Positions 38,501-53,500 are shown, numbered from the stretch's first letter. The stretch is 64,000 bases of DNA from Eremophila alpestris peregrina (GCA_009792885.1 WMCF01000056.1:1700085-1764084), one strand, 5' to 3'. Numbers and translations: made by a program. Notes: generated by a model not told the origin, from the letters alone.

Positions 38501-41500
38501 ACTGCTGCTGTACTTCTGGGATTACTTTTGCTGGCTACATGACTGTGGCTATTAGCTGCAAAATACAATATTCCTTAGAAATGACATAAATTCTATCCTC
38601 ACGCAAACAATTCTTGTTCTCAGAGACACTCCTGCTGTTTGTGCTGCCACACCTCAGGGCAGTGCTGACTTAGATTGCACACAGAACTATCACACCCCAA
38701 ACTTAAGGATTAGATCTTCATATTATTTTTTTTAGAGCCTGGCTTTATATAATACACAAGTCACTGACTTCCTACACAACTGCAGCCTCAGCTCTGCAGG
38801 CAGAGCATCAAAGCTGCATCAAAGCAAAGGTAAGATCTTTTAACACAAAAACAGTAACAAAAGAATAACTCAAAGAATAATGAAGTCTGGTCTTGAGGCA
38901 TTTTTTCCTTCCTGGGACAACCATTTCCATGAGAAGGAACACAGAAACACCAGCAGCAACTGACAGAATTCCTCTGGTTCTCACAAATGCCAGCACAGGC
39001 TGCCAATTTCAAACCACACACACAAATCTCACACCACCATTCGTGGACTTTAGGAGGCAGGTGTTTACAACAGGATTTATTAGCATTTACAACAGGATTT
39101 CTTGGTTATTTAAAGAACAATCAAAAGCTATCAATAATTTCCAATATCATCCTTTCCCTTCAAACACATCAGTCATAATCACATGTACATTCATGAGCAG
39201 TATGTAAAGGTATAATTTGTAAATAAGGACATGGAATTAAAAATACTTAGGATTTGTTTTCTCTCAAGTGTTGAGATAATTGCAACAGGAAAAGCAGTTT
39301 GACTGTTTCAATCCAACCCAATTTCACTGAAGTGTCATGATAGAACTTCTTTTGGAAGTGTTCAGATTCTACTGTTTGTTTCTTTATGTTGCAGAGTAAT
39401 AAAATGTGGACTTGGCTCTAATTCACATGTGAAATCTAGAATCAGTGAACTGTACCTGTTTCCTAACACTACTGTAATTTATTTCCCGGTTTTCCATTTT
39501 TTCATTACAATACCAACTTGAAGAACTGGGGAAGACAGACTAATTCATTTTGATGAATGATGTGTTAAAATAATGTATTAAGGGCCAAGGATCAGAAGTA
39601 TTGGCCAGAGAAAACTTGGAGGAGAGCACTGCTTGAATGATTTTGATTTGAAATATTAAGGGTACTTCCACCCTTTCTTACCTAGGTACTCTTGGATCGT
39701 GCCACGTGCTGACACCAGTTTGAGTATGCAGAAAATAGACCTGACCTTGCTGAGTTGTCCTTTGCTCTGTGAAATCAAGACAAAATAGTAAACATCAGAA
39801 CAAAAACCGCAGCATGAACGACTCACAAAGGCTGATTTCCTACAACTACGCAAAGAAAAGCATCTTACACATGAGAAGACACACCCCATTTTCCCAGTTT
39901 CCTGAGACCCCCCATGGGTAGCTCCCTTTGATTTCCATACCATATCCTTCAGGCAGGTCGGGAGGGGTGTGCAGGTGTGTCCTGCTCATGTAGTTGCGGT
40001 GCCTCTGGGAGCGCACCCTCCTCTCGGCCAGCCGCGGATCCGCCGCCTGCCCGCAGGACGCGCCGTTGGTGCCGCTCACCGGAGTGTTCTCATCCACCAG
40101 GCAGCTCAGGGGCCTGCCCGGGCTCGAGTACTCGGATGCTGGCCTGGGGACAGCAGGGAAACTCAGGGCTGGTGGGCATGGGCCACACAACGCACCTGGG
40201 GACANNNNNNNNNNNNNNNNNNNNNNNNNNNNNNNNNNNNNNNNNNNNNNNNNNNNNNNNNNNNNNNNNNNNNNNNNNNNNNNNNNNNNNNNNNNNNNNN
40301 NNNNNNNNNNNNNNNNNNNNNNNNNNNNNNNNNNNNNNNNNNNNNNNNNNNNNNNNNNNNNNNNNNNNNNNNNNNNNNNNNNNNNNNNNNNNNNNNNNNN
40401 NNNNNNNNNNNNNNNNNNNNNNNNNNNNNNNNNNNNNNNNNNNNNNNNNNNNNNNNNNNNNNNNNNNNNNNNNNNNNNNNNNNNNNNNNNNNNNNNNNNN
40501 NACACAACACACCTGGGGACAGCTGGGAAACTCAGTGCTCATGGATGTGGGCCACACAACACACCTGGGGACAGCTGCACCCCGGGCTCGGGGGACACCT
40601 CAATCGAAGCAGGTGTCCCACCAGGACACCTCAATCGAAGCAGGAAGCTCCTGTTCTGTGCCCACCAGAGGAACCAGTAACCTCCCCACCTCCAAACTTT
40701 CTCCCCTGTGTGGCCAAGGAAGTGATCAGGCCTTTTTATTCCTTCTAAGGAATGTTATTAGGTGAGGATGGTGAAAAAGGGCTAAGAAAGAATAGAAGCG
40801 GTTGCTCATGAGAGCACCATTGACCAGTCTGATTTTGTATCTCAATGCTGCTTTCAAAAGGGTTTTAAATGGGTTAAAGGGGGATTGACAAGGTCACAAG
40901 AAATCCCCAATACAAATTATACATTTTGCATTTGTTGTTCTACTGTGTCTAGAGCTTAGAATGGGTATTTCAATATGCCAGGAAAAACAGAAATAGGAAA
41001 ATAAAAAGCTGTTCAGTCCTTCACTCCAAAACTGCAAACATGTATCAGAGCTGACAGTGTTAACAGTCCAGATTCTTTAAAATAAAATATATCCATTCAG
41101 AGACCAGAATGATATTGAGAATGGCAGAGAACATCAGCAGGCACAGACAGTCTGCAGAGGGGTCTGAAAAAAATGCAATGGCACTGCTTGCAACAGGGGC
41201 AAGAGCAAAAGTGGCTTGAGGAACAGCTTCACAACACACATTCAACAGTGATCAGAAGTGACCACAACGATTTCCAAACACACTCTGCAGCTATCAGCTG
41301 TAACTGTAACATGGTCACAGAGCCACATCTGACAGCTACTCTTCACCCCTTAAGATGTCTGCAAAGATGTTACTACTAGGGCAGGAAAAAAAGCAATCAG
41401 AATGATATTCTGAGTTAAATATTAGGCAGAGTGAAGGAGAAGCGGACGCTAAAGAAGGAAAGAAGGAAAGCATTCAGCTTGTGCAGAGTGCCTGAGCAGA

Positions 41501-44500
41501 GGAATGAGCAATCCAATCCCCCTGTGAGAGCCACTTGGAATCGCTCAATAACCAAACTCCATCCCACCAAGAGGCTCCCAAGGAATTCCTCACCGCGTTG
41601 GTCGCTCCCACTGCGTTGTCCGTGTGATGTGGTTTAAATACTGGATCCTTCCAGAAGCAGTCCTGCGCTCCTCCCACCTGCAGTTCACACAGGCACAGAT
41701 AAGGCACTGAGTGGAATTTCCAGGAAACCAGGGCACAAAACGTTTCCAACAGAAATGCCCAGCTCAGGAAGACTTACAGTGCTATGAATCACGTTAGCTG
41801 AACGAGGTGACAGGAAACAACTGAAAGTTCAACTCAGAAATGGTTTAACATATTCTTCCCTTGGAACCAGGCACATCATTAACAATATCACACCTTCATA
41901 TTCAATAACAGCTTGAATTCTAATTGAATCCAAATACCCACATAAAGAAATTTCTTGGAAACAACTTTTAACTTGTTTTGACCACTGACTCTAACAAATG
42001 CTTTTACAGCATCTTCATGCACTACTTGCCTTCATTAAAAGTCAGCTTCAAACAATGTGACTTTTGAATTATTATTAAATTTGCACTCTGAAGTACATGA
42101 GGCTGTACAGCAAATTTTGCAGTTACACAATTAAGTGAGCAATATTTATGCAAGGAATATTCTGAAATGAAAATTTAGAAGCATTTTCAAAAAGGTTTTT
42201 GACTTATCTGGACTCCAAATTAACAAAAGAATGCTGTTACAGACTAGGATGATGATTTGCATTTCAAAATTCATCCTCTGAAAACTCATTTTCTCCTGTC
42301 TTTACCTGCCAAGAATCACATTCAGAAAGCCTGTGTTTGCTCTGAAGAAGTTGCTGACAGCACCAGAACTTAAACCAGAGTATTTTCCTGTGTTTGCAAA
42401 ACTGTTTTAGGTGATAATGATGTCATTAACTCTCACAGGGACAAACCAGAATCCTAAACCCTGCCTTTGGAAGGTAAATACAGCAAGAACTTGGGCTGCA
42501 TGACCTTTTCCAGTCATGTTTTCCTCACGAAGACGTGCACGAAGAAGAAGTGATCCATGTTTATCACGGTGGATCTACACCTCTGCATGGTGCTGCAGAA
42601 GGGCAGCCAGGCCCTTTGGTCACTTCCTTGCTACAGAACTACTGCATGCATAAGGCACTTTGCTGGCTGTGATTTCATCTGAAATACGTGTTCTCTTGGA
42701 CAAGTTACTTTTCAGAGCATTTCTTTACATATGTCACCTCCCCTTTTCCAAGTGCAGATAAGGCAACAGCCAAACTATCAACTGCTCTGCATACTCCAGC
42801 TGGCTCAGCTCCTGTTCTGAATGCACTCAGAACTCTGAGTGCAACATTTAAAATAATTTATTTGCGCACTGACTCCTCACTCTAGCATTGGTCTGCTGCA
42901 TGAGCTGTGTTCACATCACAGGGATGTCAGCTTACCCATCAGGTAAATCGTTATCGAATAACCGGCTGCAGTCCACAACTTGTCCTCCTGTGCCTATTCG
43001 GTCTCTGGACTGAAGACTGACTGTTAGGATAATCAAAGAATTATTAAAGATGTGGCATTTGAATGCAAATTATGGTTACATTTGAAAGAAAATTGGTACA
43101 ACTTGGAGGACTAAGCTGAGACATGTTCTGGATATTTTTTCCACCTCACAAATCAAAGATGGTTGCACAGGAACTCTGTTTTCATACATGGAATTCTCTA
43201 CACCTTACTTCAAAAAAAGTCAGCTTACGGAATATGAATGCAATTTAAGGCAGAAAAGGAAGTGAACTGTGAAACTGCAGTTAATTTTGTGTGCTGAGAT
43301 GGACTGTGACACTGGTGGCAGTGGGGGTGCCACCTCATGCACAGCTGGGACAGGGCCAACAGGAGAACTCTGAACAGGAAGAGCTAAGATAAGGAATTCC
43401 TCCCTGGTTTTGACTCCTTCTCACATATTTTGTGTGCCCATGGGTTTCAACACACACACATGCACACAAACACAAAACCAGGCAAAATTTAACTGCTAGA
43501 AGCACTTCAGGTTTGATTTACTGGCTGCCTTCTAACACCAGTGGTAAGAAGTCAAATGCAACTCACACCTGGCAACTCACCAGGCACCCTGAAAAGCCCT
43601 TGCTTGCCCTCACCAAAACTGCTTCACTTTTAATTTAATTTTTTTTACATGATTTACTGTAATGGGTATTTATGCCTGAAGCTTTTGTACAGCAATTACA
43701 AAAACAAAGATTTTTTTAGGCTGCTTTTGTTCCCAATATCACAGTTTGCAAGTGTCCAATCTGATAATTTATGACACTTGTGTTCCTGTGGAGTTGGGGT
43801 GGTTTTTTGATGTTTTGTTATGGCTTTAACAATAAAACAATTGCTTAAAAAGCTAAATACGTGCTGTGGCTCACATTTCTTGAGGTGGCATTAATGTACC
43901 TCTGGACAACTGTCTTCAAGTCCTATTTATATGCACTGAAATGATCTTACAGACCTTAACCTGGATGCAACCAAACTTTTGTAAAGATCAGAAAGTTTAA
44001 AAAGTTGGAGCAGAACTGGCAGATTTTGCCTGAGTCCCCAAATTTTTCACATGTTTTGAAGCTTAGAACTCAACAGACCAACCCAGGGAGCCCTGGAGTA
44101 CCTGCACCATTCCTAATCCATACTAACCCCTGATCTTCCATGAACACCAACATTACAGAACAGCTTTAGAGGGAGAGACACCTTTAAATTCAACCAAACC
44201 AAGATCTCACAAGATGAATTTATTCTGCCATGACCCCACACACCACAAGTTCACACCACTGCAGGTAGGCAAGGTTTGGCAAGCAAAACACACAGACAGA
44301 AATTACCATAAACAAAGGCAATTAGCTCCTCTTTGCCTAGGTGAGGACCAAAATTTGTGCACAGCTTCATTTTGTAATAAGTAAGGGCTCATTTTTTTCT
44401 GCACTGCCACATCAGAAATGAAGAGGTGGCACAGAAGAGCTGCAAGATTAAGACACAATTAAGGTGCCCCTGGATTCATTGATGAATATGCCCCCTTTTC

Positions 44501-47500
44501 TTCCTCTGTTTGAAGACAACCCAGGGATTTTAGATAAATATCCCTTGGTCCCTGTACCAAGGCATACCCACTGTGCACTTGATTTGCAAGATTATCATCT
44601 GCTGAAGGCATCAATTACATTTTAATATTGGTTTACAATCTTGCATGGTCTCTTAATTTAGGAGAGTTTATAATTGGAAGAACTGAGAGTATATTTATAA
44701 CTTATTTTGTCTTTTTACTTTTTTTTTAATCCAGATTTCTCAACCATCTAACTACTGTAGTGGAATTATCTAGTTTTACTCAGGCTCATTCATCCACTCA
44801 ATAAAGTTGCATTAGTGAATAAAGATTAATAATGACAACTTAAATAAAAAAAGACAGGACTCTCTGGAATCTGCCCAAGGATGCAAGGATGTGGGCATAG
44901 CCTGCACTGCTGGCTAGTTCTGACTGCTTCTCCCTGACCAGTTCTCTGAAGCCTCTTTGGCATTGCACACTGCAATGGATTTGCCACAGGCCTCCCAGAC
45001 CCTCCTGCTTTGGGCAGGGGTTTTTGGGTTTTTTCCCCCTTTAATGGGTGGCAGCATTCCCCAGGATGTGAGTTCATACTCTGGAGGGCAGCATGAGAGC
45101 ACAGTCCCTGCTGTGGTGTGAGCAGAATGGAGCTCCCTGCTCCCAGCACACCCTGAACCTGCTCTCTGTGCACCCAGCTCCTCTCCCAGGGCACCCACAC
45201 AGGGCTGCACACACACAGAGATGCTCAGGGGACCAGCACAGGAGCAAAGGCAGCAAACCAAACCCACAACAAAACACACCCCAGAGAAGTGACTGATTCA
45301 TCCTTGACTCTTCTGTGCAAGCTCACATAGGAAGTTTAATTGAGAACAGCCTGAAGTGTCACAATGCACTCACAGTTCCACATTTCTACCATCACTTCAC
45401 TCTCCTGTGCCACCACACACTGATCTTAATGCAAGCCCTTGCAGATCAGATCAGATGGAGACAGATGGTTAAAGCAACACAAAGAGGTGAAGTCACAGGT
45501 GTTAATCAACAGAGCACTCTGAGGGAGGCAAACAAACACTTATTTACTGACTGATATTTCAGTGGTGTTCCCTGGTTGACAGAAGTGCTGTTTGGATATA
45601 ATTTCAACTAGGAATTGAACATAAAACTGAGCATAAAAATTCACTTTTCATTCCCTCATATGCAAATATTTCCATTAACATCTTGCTGTAAAAATAAAGA
45701 ACTTTCTTATCCTGACAAACTTTTGACTTGCATGATTTATCAGAAATGCTGCCTTCACAAAGAACTGAGAATGCACCAAAAGGAGTGTTTATGAAGTTTT
45801 TTGTGGATACCTGATTTTCAATTTGCAGCTTCTTTTTAATCCTGAAGTTATTTAAAGTTCACGAGTTCACAGAATGACAGAGCACAGTTACTGAGGTTGG
45901 TGACAGACTTGTTAATAAGCCATGAAAACACAAAATTAATTGACCAAGTCATCCCAGACAGCAATTTTACTTGCTTATAAGCAAGATGCTTTTTAGGTTT
46001 TCCCCCAAAACCTAAAGGAAGCAGAGCCTTGCTAGAGCTCTCAATGGCCAAGAATTTTGTAGTCAGTTTTTCAGAGAGTTCACACTCAAACTACCACCAT
46101 TCTTTACAGTAAAATTTAAAATTTCTGATTTTTTTAATCATCCATGGTCTTATTTGCTTCAACATTTATTATAATATTTTGGTTTGGGGGTTTTTTGAGT
46201 GGTTTGAGCATTTTGGTTTGGTTTTTGGTTTGTTTGGTTTTTTTTTAATTCTAGCCCGAGGTCCAAATGGCTCTGGCATTAGACAGAATTCAAAATAGAA
46301 AACTGACATCTGGAAGAGAATTTCTATAGCTACTATGGAAACTAAAGATAGAAAAGAACTAAAAGATAAAAACCTTTACTCACCTACTATCTGTCCTCTA
46401 ACAGTATCGTTGTCATTTGGCCCAAGCTTGCACAGATCCAACCTCTGATCTACAAAATGAGGGCACAAAGTGTAAATCATACAACGGAACAAAACACCAT
46501 CACAAACTACCAAACCACCTGGAATATAGAAGCTTTATAAAACCCAGCAAAAACCCAATTAACTGGCATTCTTGAAAAGCCTGTGCATGCAAGCTTGGGC
46601 TGAAAGAGAAGAAACTTGTCCTTAGCTTACTTACAACCAGTGTCTTTAAGGCGGTTGATTGCGTTTGAGAGAAGTCTCACACAGCCCAGAAAACCAGCTC
46701 CCTGCTTTTTATGGATTTTCTTGTGATTCCACACGCTGATTGTTATCGAATCCGACTTCCCAATATATCTGAAAAATGTGGAACAAACAGTACTGTCAGT
46801 GGCACTTACTGAACACTTTGATGAAACATCAGAAATCACCTTGGGGGGAAAAGTGATCATCAACCACTACATAAAAGATTTAACACACACTGTAATGGCA
46901 AGAGAGAGCAAGTCATCTGCAGGTAAGATGTGCACTGTACTTCAATGGAAGCATGTCTCATGGAGGAGCTCACTTGAATACAGACTGCTCTAAAAGCCTG
47001 ATTCTGGGAGGAGGCATTCAGGTGAACCAAGTGAAATCTGTTCAAACAGCACCACGAGCAGGCTGTGGGCTGGCCCTCCACCACAGCCCTGCAAGCAGCC
47101 ACAAACATGCTCAGCTCCATGCCCCCTGTCCCAAGGAGGGGACAATGCTCGTGGCATGCCAGCAATGTCTGGGGACAGCAGGAGCAGGGACAGTGGCCCC
47201 AGACAGCAGCTGGGAGCTCTTTGGGGCTGCTCATCACAGCCCCAGGAATGCAGGGACTCCCTCAGGTGCTCCCCAGCACCCAGGACTGTCAGGCCAAGGC
47301 ATCACACAGCTGCAGTTACCTGAAGCCCAGGAGGCTGATTTACCCTCAGTAATGTATGGCTGGGACATACATTACCCATTTCAGCCATGACAAGCATCCA
47401 CATGGGTTCAGCTGGGATGTGCCAGCTCCCCTCCTGCCCCTGCTCACCCTGGGACTCTCTCCTTGCAGCATTCCCACGGACATGCTTGGCAAAACCTGGA

Positions 47501-50500
47501 CCTGTGTTCACTGCCTTGGGGAAACCTGGACACTGCAGGCTGTTTTACTTCTGCTTTTTTCCTTTGAAGCTTTGTTCTTCAGAGGCAATTACTCTGTGAG
47601 CTCGTTTTTGTTTTCAAAACTTTCAGAGGACAGTTTCAAAAACACTCAAGATAAATCAGTGATTGCCAATACTGAATTATTATGGCTGTTTCAAGTTGAG
47701 GGAAATGAATTTGTAACTATGGCTTAGATCCCAAGAACTGCTTGTAGTTCTCTCTTCCCAGACCACAAATTCTGGCCTTAGTTTAGTTCCAAGTGCTTCT
47801 TTTTTGTTTGTTTTTGAATGAAAACTGATCAACCAATGTCTAAATACATCTCCCCATTGACTGTGGCTTTACTGGCTCTTAAACATCTTAATATTTTCAT
47901 AAAGATAGAAATGATACTGTCAAGGTTGGCAAACCAAATAATTTAACTAACTGGCATGGCTTGAAATTACAGCTGTGATCAGGTTAACACTTCTCCCATT
48001 TTTCCTTTTCCAAAAGGCAGAACTTTTACAACTTCTTTTTCCCACCTGCAGACAGCAACTGAGCCAAAAAGTAGAAGACAGAAAAGCCTCATGGTTTAAA
48101 GTAACCACTGCACATTTACACAAAAACAAAAACAAACTCACTCAAACAAAACACAAACTTCACATAAAAAAGCCCTAACGTTTTTTGAATAGTAAAATGA
48201 TTGTATAACAAAGGTCAGATTTTTGGCCTTGCAACCTTGACAATGCCAATTTTGCATAAAGAAACGAGATGAAGATGGGTAATCACGTGCACATTGCAGT
48301 CTACAATGCTTTATATACTTAAAATAAATTCTTATGAGAACAATTTAGGTGCACTTAAAAATAAAGACTTATCATGACCTGTCTTGAATTTTCCAGTTTT
48401 CCTTGTTGCTTTAAAAAAGTCAAAGGTACATGGTTAAACACAATTTCATAACAGAACAGTTTGAATAATATGTAGAACAGCTGAATACACAACACAGTTT
48501 CCAAGAATTCCTGTAATGTTTCAGGGTGAGGTTCTCAGGGTTGGGATGAACAGTCACCAAGCAGGTGAGGACTCCACACTCCACTGTAATCTACACTTGA
48601 TTTTTGCTCCCAAAAACCTGGGCTGGTTCACACTTTTAAAGGAAATAAGCAAGACAAGATGCATTTTTCCAAATAAAAATGTCTGCTTTTTTAATCAAGT
48701 AAGAAGATAAATAGTTAAGTAATGTTTAGTTGGCTTTACAGCAAAATGTTTCATCTACATTTCTTCATTATTTCAGGCATAAAAACCCATGGTTGCATTT
48801 AGAGAGTGACAATAGGACGAGCTGACATTTCCAATTCATTTGGTGGATGAGTTACATTTGTTTTACATCATCTGGCAATAAGTTCCAACATAAAAGCCTG
48901 AGCTAGGAATTTTATTTTTTATTAAAAAAGAATGTTCCAAAAAAATAAAGTGCAACAAACCAAACCAGAAACAAAAAAACACAACCCCCCCCCCCCATTT
49001 TGTTGGATGATTCTCTCTTCCTCCTTGTAATTAAAGTTCTTGGAGCTTACATTTCTTTTTTTCCTCTATCCTATCAGCAATATCTATTCCACAGCTTCAG
49101 TACTTTAACAGAAATAATGGGATTAGTATTAATGAAGTGGAAACATAGAAATTCAATTGCATAGACATTTTGTTGACTTCCCTATTTTCTGAACCTTTAA
49201 AATTATAGCTCTGGTTAAGAATTGTATGTTCAGAAACTTGAATTTCCCTACTCTTAGCATTTCCACTTCTAAGAAAAAAAGAAAAAAAAATTCATGCCTT
49301 ACTAGAAACCTTTCAATTATTTAAATAAAAAGGTAAAACACAGGGACAAATTGTTATTTTGTCTACTACAGAGGAAGGTTTGGTATCAAGTGACTTTTCA
49401 TCCCCATGGCATTACATACACTTTCCCTGAAGAGTTCACCTCGCTGGAGAAATGTGGAATGAAGAAAGTGGAAAAAAATATTCCTGAAAAAACACACCTC
49501 TTCCTGATCACAAGCCAGACATACTCCTTCCAGAAAGAGAGAAAAATGCAGCATCACGAGGTATGAACTCAGGTCTGGAAGCCAGGAATTCCCTATTTCT
49601 AATCCATGCTGTCACACAGACTGGTTTTACGACCTGGATGAATTACTTGGTTTGTTTCTCCATTTTCCCATTTCTGACTTTTTTTCTAATATCATCTCAG
49701 TGTTCTGCTTTGAGCTACCAGCTGCTTTCAGACTGGGGAGAAGAGGGTGTGAAGAGACAAAATGAAAAATAGCAACCCAGTTTTTTCTCTGCATTCACTT
49801 CTTCCTGGCATTGCTCATCTCTGCAGCAACTGAAGGGTGTTGGAGCCTCTGGGATGGGCACCAGGACCAGAGGCTGGAAGGGAGCAGGGACATGTGGTAC
49901 TCACTGCCTGCTGCAAAGGGCATCAGCCTCACCCAACCGCCCTCAAGCACCACGTGGAGAAGGAAAAGCAGATGCACAGAGCTGTTTGATGGCTTTTTAG
50001 GAGCTAATCTAGGATGGGATTGTCTAAAGCAGCACTAGGCAGAGCTGCTGCCTTCACTCCCTGAGAAAAATCCAGGATCCTCAGCATTAACTACACAAAA
50101 TAGAGTCAGAGGAGTGGGGGAGAAAAGTGATTCTGCCAGGGCAGAGCAGCAGCCTGAGGATGTGAAGGCAGCAAAGAGCACTAGAACCTGCAGTGAGGAG
50201 ATTTTGGGAGGAGGAGGAGTTATCTGTGGGAGTGGGTGAGGTTCCATGAGAGAGAGATGACAAAGGAGAAGAGCCCATACTTGAAGGGCAGACTAAAGCT
50301 GGGAGCAGAAGCAGGTTTTGGTGGAGATCATGGTGCAAACACCTTTCAGAGGTGATGTGACTGCTGTGCCTTAGGGGCAGAGGCTGCTGGGGAGGGCAAT
50401 GCAGGAGAGGCCTGCCTACCAAAGGAGGGAAGAAAGGGGAAGGAAGAGAAAAAGGGGATTTAAGTTCCTCAACTGCTGGCTTAGGTAGTTTAGCTCTGAC

Positions 50501-53500
50501 TGCAAGAAGTCTGTAAATGTGTCAAGTCTGGTTATTCAAAAGCTCTGAGGAATAGCCTGAACAATAGGGAAAATACAAACAAGACTGAAAATAAGGAAGG
50601 GGAACACATCCAGGGCAAGCATGGTATTTTACTGACATTAAACTACATCCAGACAGCAACTATTTGGCAATTTCTTTCTGGAAAGTCTCCCAGATTCCCC
50701 CTCTCTACACACCCATCTAGGCTGAAGAATCCAAGCAGCTAATTCAACCACTTCCTTTTCACACTAAGATCTGAATTAAGAATGACATAAGGCAAAAGCC
50801 AACCCCTTTTTGCTCTTTATAACACTGCAGAAGTACTTTTAAAAAATTCTTATTACAAAAGAATATCTACTTATGCTGAATCAGGTTAGCAAGCCACAAA
50901 ATTCTCTTGGAATTAGCAACTTAATTCAGACATTCCTGCATAAATATATTACAACAGCTCCATCTGACTGTGCCATTTGCATCTGCCATCATAAGATACA
51001 TGAAAAAATTATCTTAATATCTGGTGCAGATAAAAGCTGAGACCTGACACTGAGTATATTATTCAGTAAAAAATTACCTTACAATGATAGCCAGGCAGTG
51101 AGTTGTTGTACCAAAGAGATTTAATCTTTTACTGCTGTTTTAAATAGAAGTGAAGATAATGAGACTGATGTTTATAAATGGAAATACATTTCCCTAGAGT
51201 AAGGAATAACAGGTGAGACTATAAAAGGGGTTAAATTATTATGAAGAAAATTTGGAGAGGGAAAGGATTATTTTCTAATAACAAGGCCTGACACAACACT
51301 AAATTTTACTTTGGATTAGAAATGCTGAATATAATTTTGTCATCAAGGAATTCAACAGCCAGAATCAAACCAAGTAGTTTTCCATAGACGAAAAGATATT
51401 ATATTGAAAATAACACACTAATTCAAAAAAATCTATTTTTAAGGGAACTTCTCTGAAAAAGAAGAAAACAAACCACCACCCACAAAAAATACTTCACACA
51501 GGACTAAATTCCTTTAGACAATCCAGCAAGAGAGGCTTCAAATCTGCTCAAGCAAAACATTCTGCCAGAACTCCCCTTTTTCTCTCTGCTTTTTCTAATA
51601 TGTTGTGGATTGCAATCACAGCCTTGGAAAGACAATACAGTGTCCAGATACAACCATGGCTTGTTCTATAAAACAACCTAAAAATACCTTCTCATCATCC
51701 TTCCTTCAAAGTTATAACCAGAAAGGAATTTTTTCTAAAGATTTTACAGTTTTTTTCCATTACTCTTGTTGCATATCAACATCCTCTCTCATTTCCCATG
51801 TCCTCTGCTTCTTTTCTCCAGAAGGGAATCAAATCATCAGCCCATGGAGCACTGAGCATCCTTTACAGCCACTCCAGACAACTCCACAGCACTTCAAACT
51901 GGCCACTACTGGGGCAGTCACAGGGAACCAGTGACTTCCACAGGGAATTTTGGCACCTTCCACACAGAATCTCACAGAGGAGTGAGTGCCAAACCATGCC
52001 CACCTTCCTCCTGCAGGAGAATCCCTTCCCCAGCTGCACAAAGGTTACAGCAGGATTTGCACTCAGCCATGCTGGCAGCACTTCCCACCTTCTGTCCCTG
52101 GAAAGCTGTGCATTAATGCTCATTAACAGACCCACCTAACTGAAAAACAATCAAAGTCTGTGCTTGGTTTCAGGGATTTCTCCTTAGCTCTGTTCTGATC
52201 CTTGGAGAGGACAGGGAAAAACAAAGGTCTGAAACCTCCATTCAGTACAAATCAATATTTTGATAGGTTTAGTACCATTAAAAAACCAAATTAACTAAGA
52301 ATTCTTTCAGTAGAAAAGAAAGCCATTTGCTAGATATGAATTTAGCACTTGTTTTGTATCCATTCTCTAATGAATATGAATTACAGTCTCACATGCAGAA
52401 CCTAAGCTTGAATTGGGTTTGATAACAATATTATTATTTTACTAAACTGCCATGATACTTAGCTAAGCAGTGAAAAAATGTTCTGTATCCTGCACTAACA
52501 CATTGTGAACATTACTTTAAACCAGGCCTTCCATATTCTGCTGTGAGACACATCAAGCTGCTTTTCTTCACTGGGAAAAAGAGGGACAAGAAATTGCCTG
52601 TGTATACTGTATTTGCTGCAGGTCTGGTGATGGCCAAAGTTAACATAAATATGCTCAAACAGTTTCTAATAATATAGGACAGGGAAAGGAGCCATGGGGA
52701 AAAAGTCAGAGATCAGAACAGGGGAATACAATGATGCAAAGCAATTCATTTCTCTTACTCATCTTTCATCCCAAGGAAAAAGATAGAGAATAAAAGACAA
52801 GGAAAATAAAGCATGCACAGAGACCTACATAAAAATCAAAGCTTTAATAACTTATGTTGTACAGAAATATTCTATGCTTTAGAAAGAAGGAAAACCATGA
52901 CATTTATGTGCCACACTGAGTTTACTGCTCAAAAGCACCAAAAGGTGCTCAAGTGATGATAACAATAATTCAAAATGAGAACAACATTTGGGACAGAAAA
53001 TGACAGAAAGGAGAGAAAATTGAACAAAAGGCACACAGAGAAAAAGATAATGTAGCACCACAAAAGACAAAAATTGCACCAGGAGAAGAGCAGTTTGAGG
53101 AAAATACTGTCAGTTACTTGCTTCATTTCACAGAAGTGTTACCATGAAAATACCACAATAAAACAATGCTGTGGTCCATGTGAGCATGCTGCAGACATCA
53201 GCACCAGAAAAACAAGTGCAGTGTTTAAATTTTGAGGTAAATGAGAAAGTGGAATTTTGCTACATGTACTTTTCACTCAAACTAATAAACTCTGGGATAC
53301 TTTCCAAGCTGTACATAGGACAGGATAATGAACATCTGACATTGTCTGTGTAATTTAGAGGATTTCATTTCAAACCTTTGGTTATCACTGTTACCACCTA
53401 CAGGTCATAATGCTGATTCCATTTGGGATCAAGTGTATTCTTCACAGTATCTGTAGAATGGCACTGGCCAGATCCATCCACCACAACCTTGGCAAAGGGA

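Larger units (their letters stand above)
46769..53401 (-). other. SMURF2 intron 3
   Basis: About 6.6 kb. GC-richer patch at 46950-47540 whose open frames on both strands have no known domain, the poly-C run, the purine tract, otherwise AT-rich. No gene recognised. Confidence 0.6.

Noticed and set aside
39846..40748. Very long open frames spanning the N run
   Set aside because: They are open only because unknown bases cannot encode stops, and the repeat unit itself is stop-poor.
43009..43020. Alternative acceptor TCTTCAG for SMURF2 exon 6
   Set aside because: It would drop 11 nt and break the phase from exon 5; the acceptor at 43020 gives the conserved VSLQSRDR.
46860..47727. Open frames up to 145 codons in SMURF2 intron 3
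   Set aside because: Same reason: locally GC-rich, no domain, no consistent splice sites.
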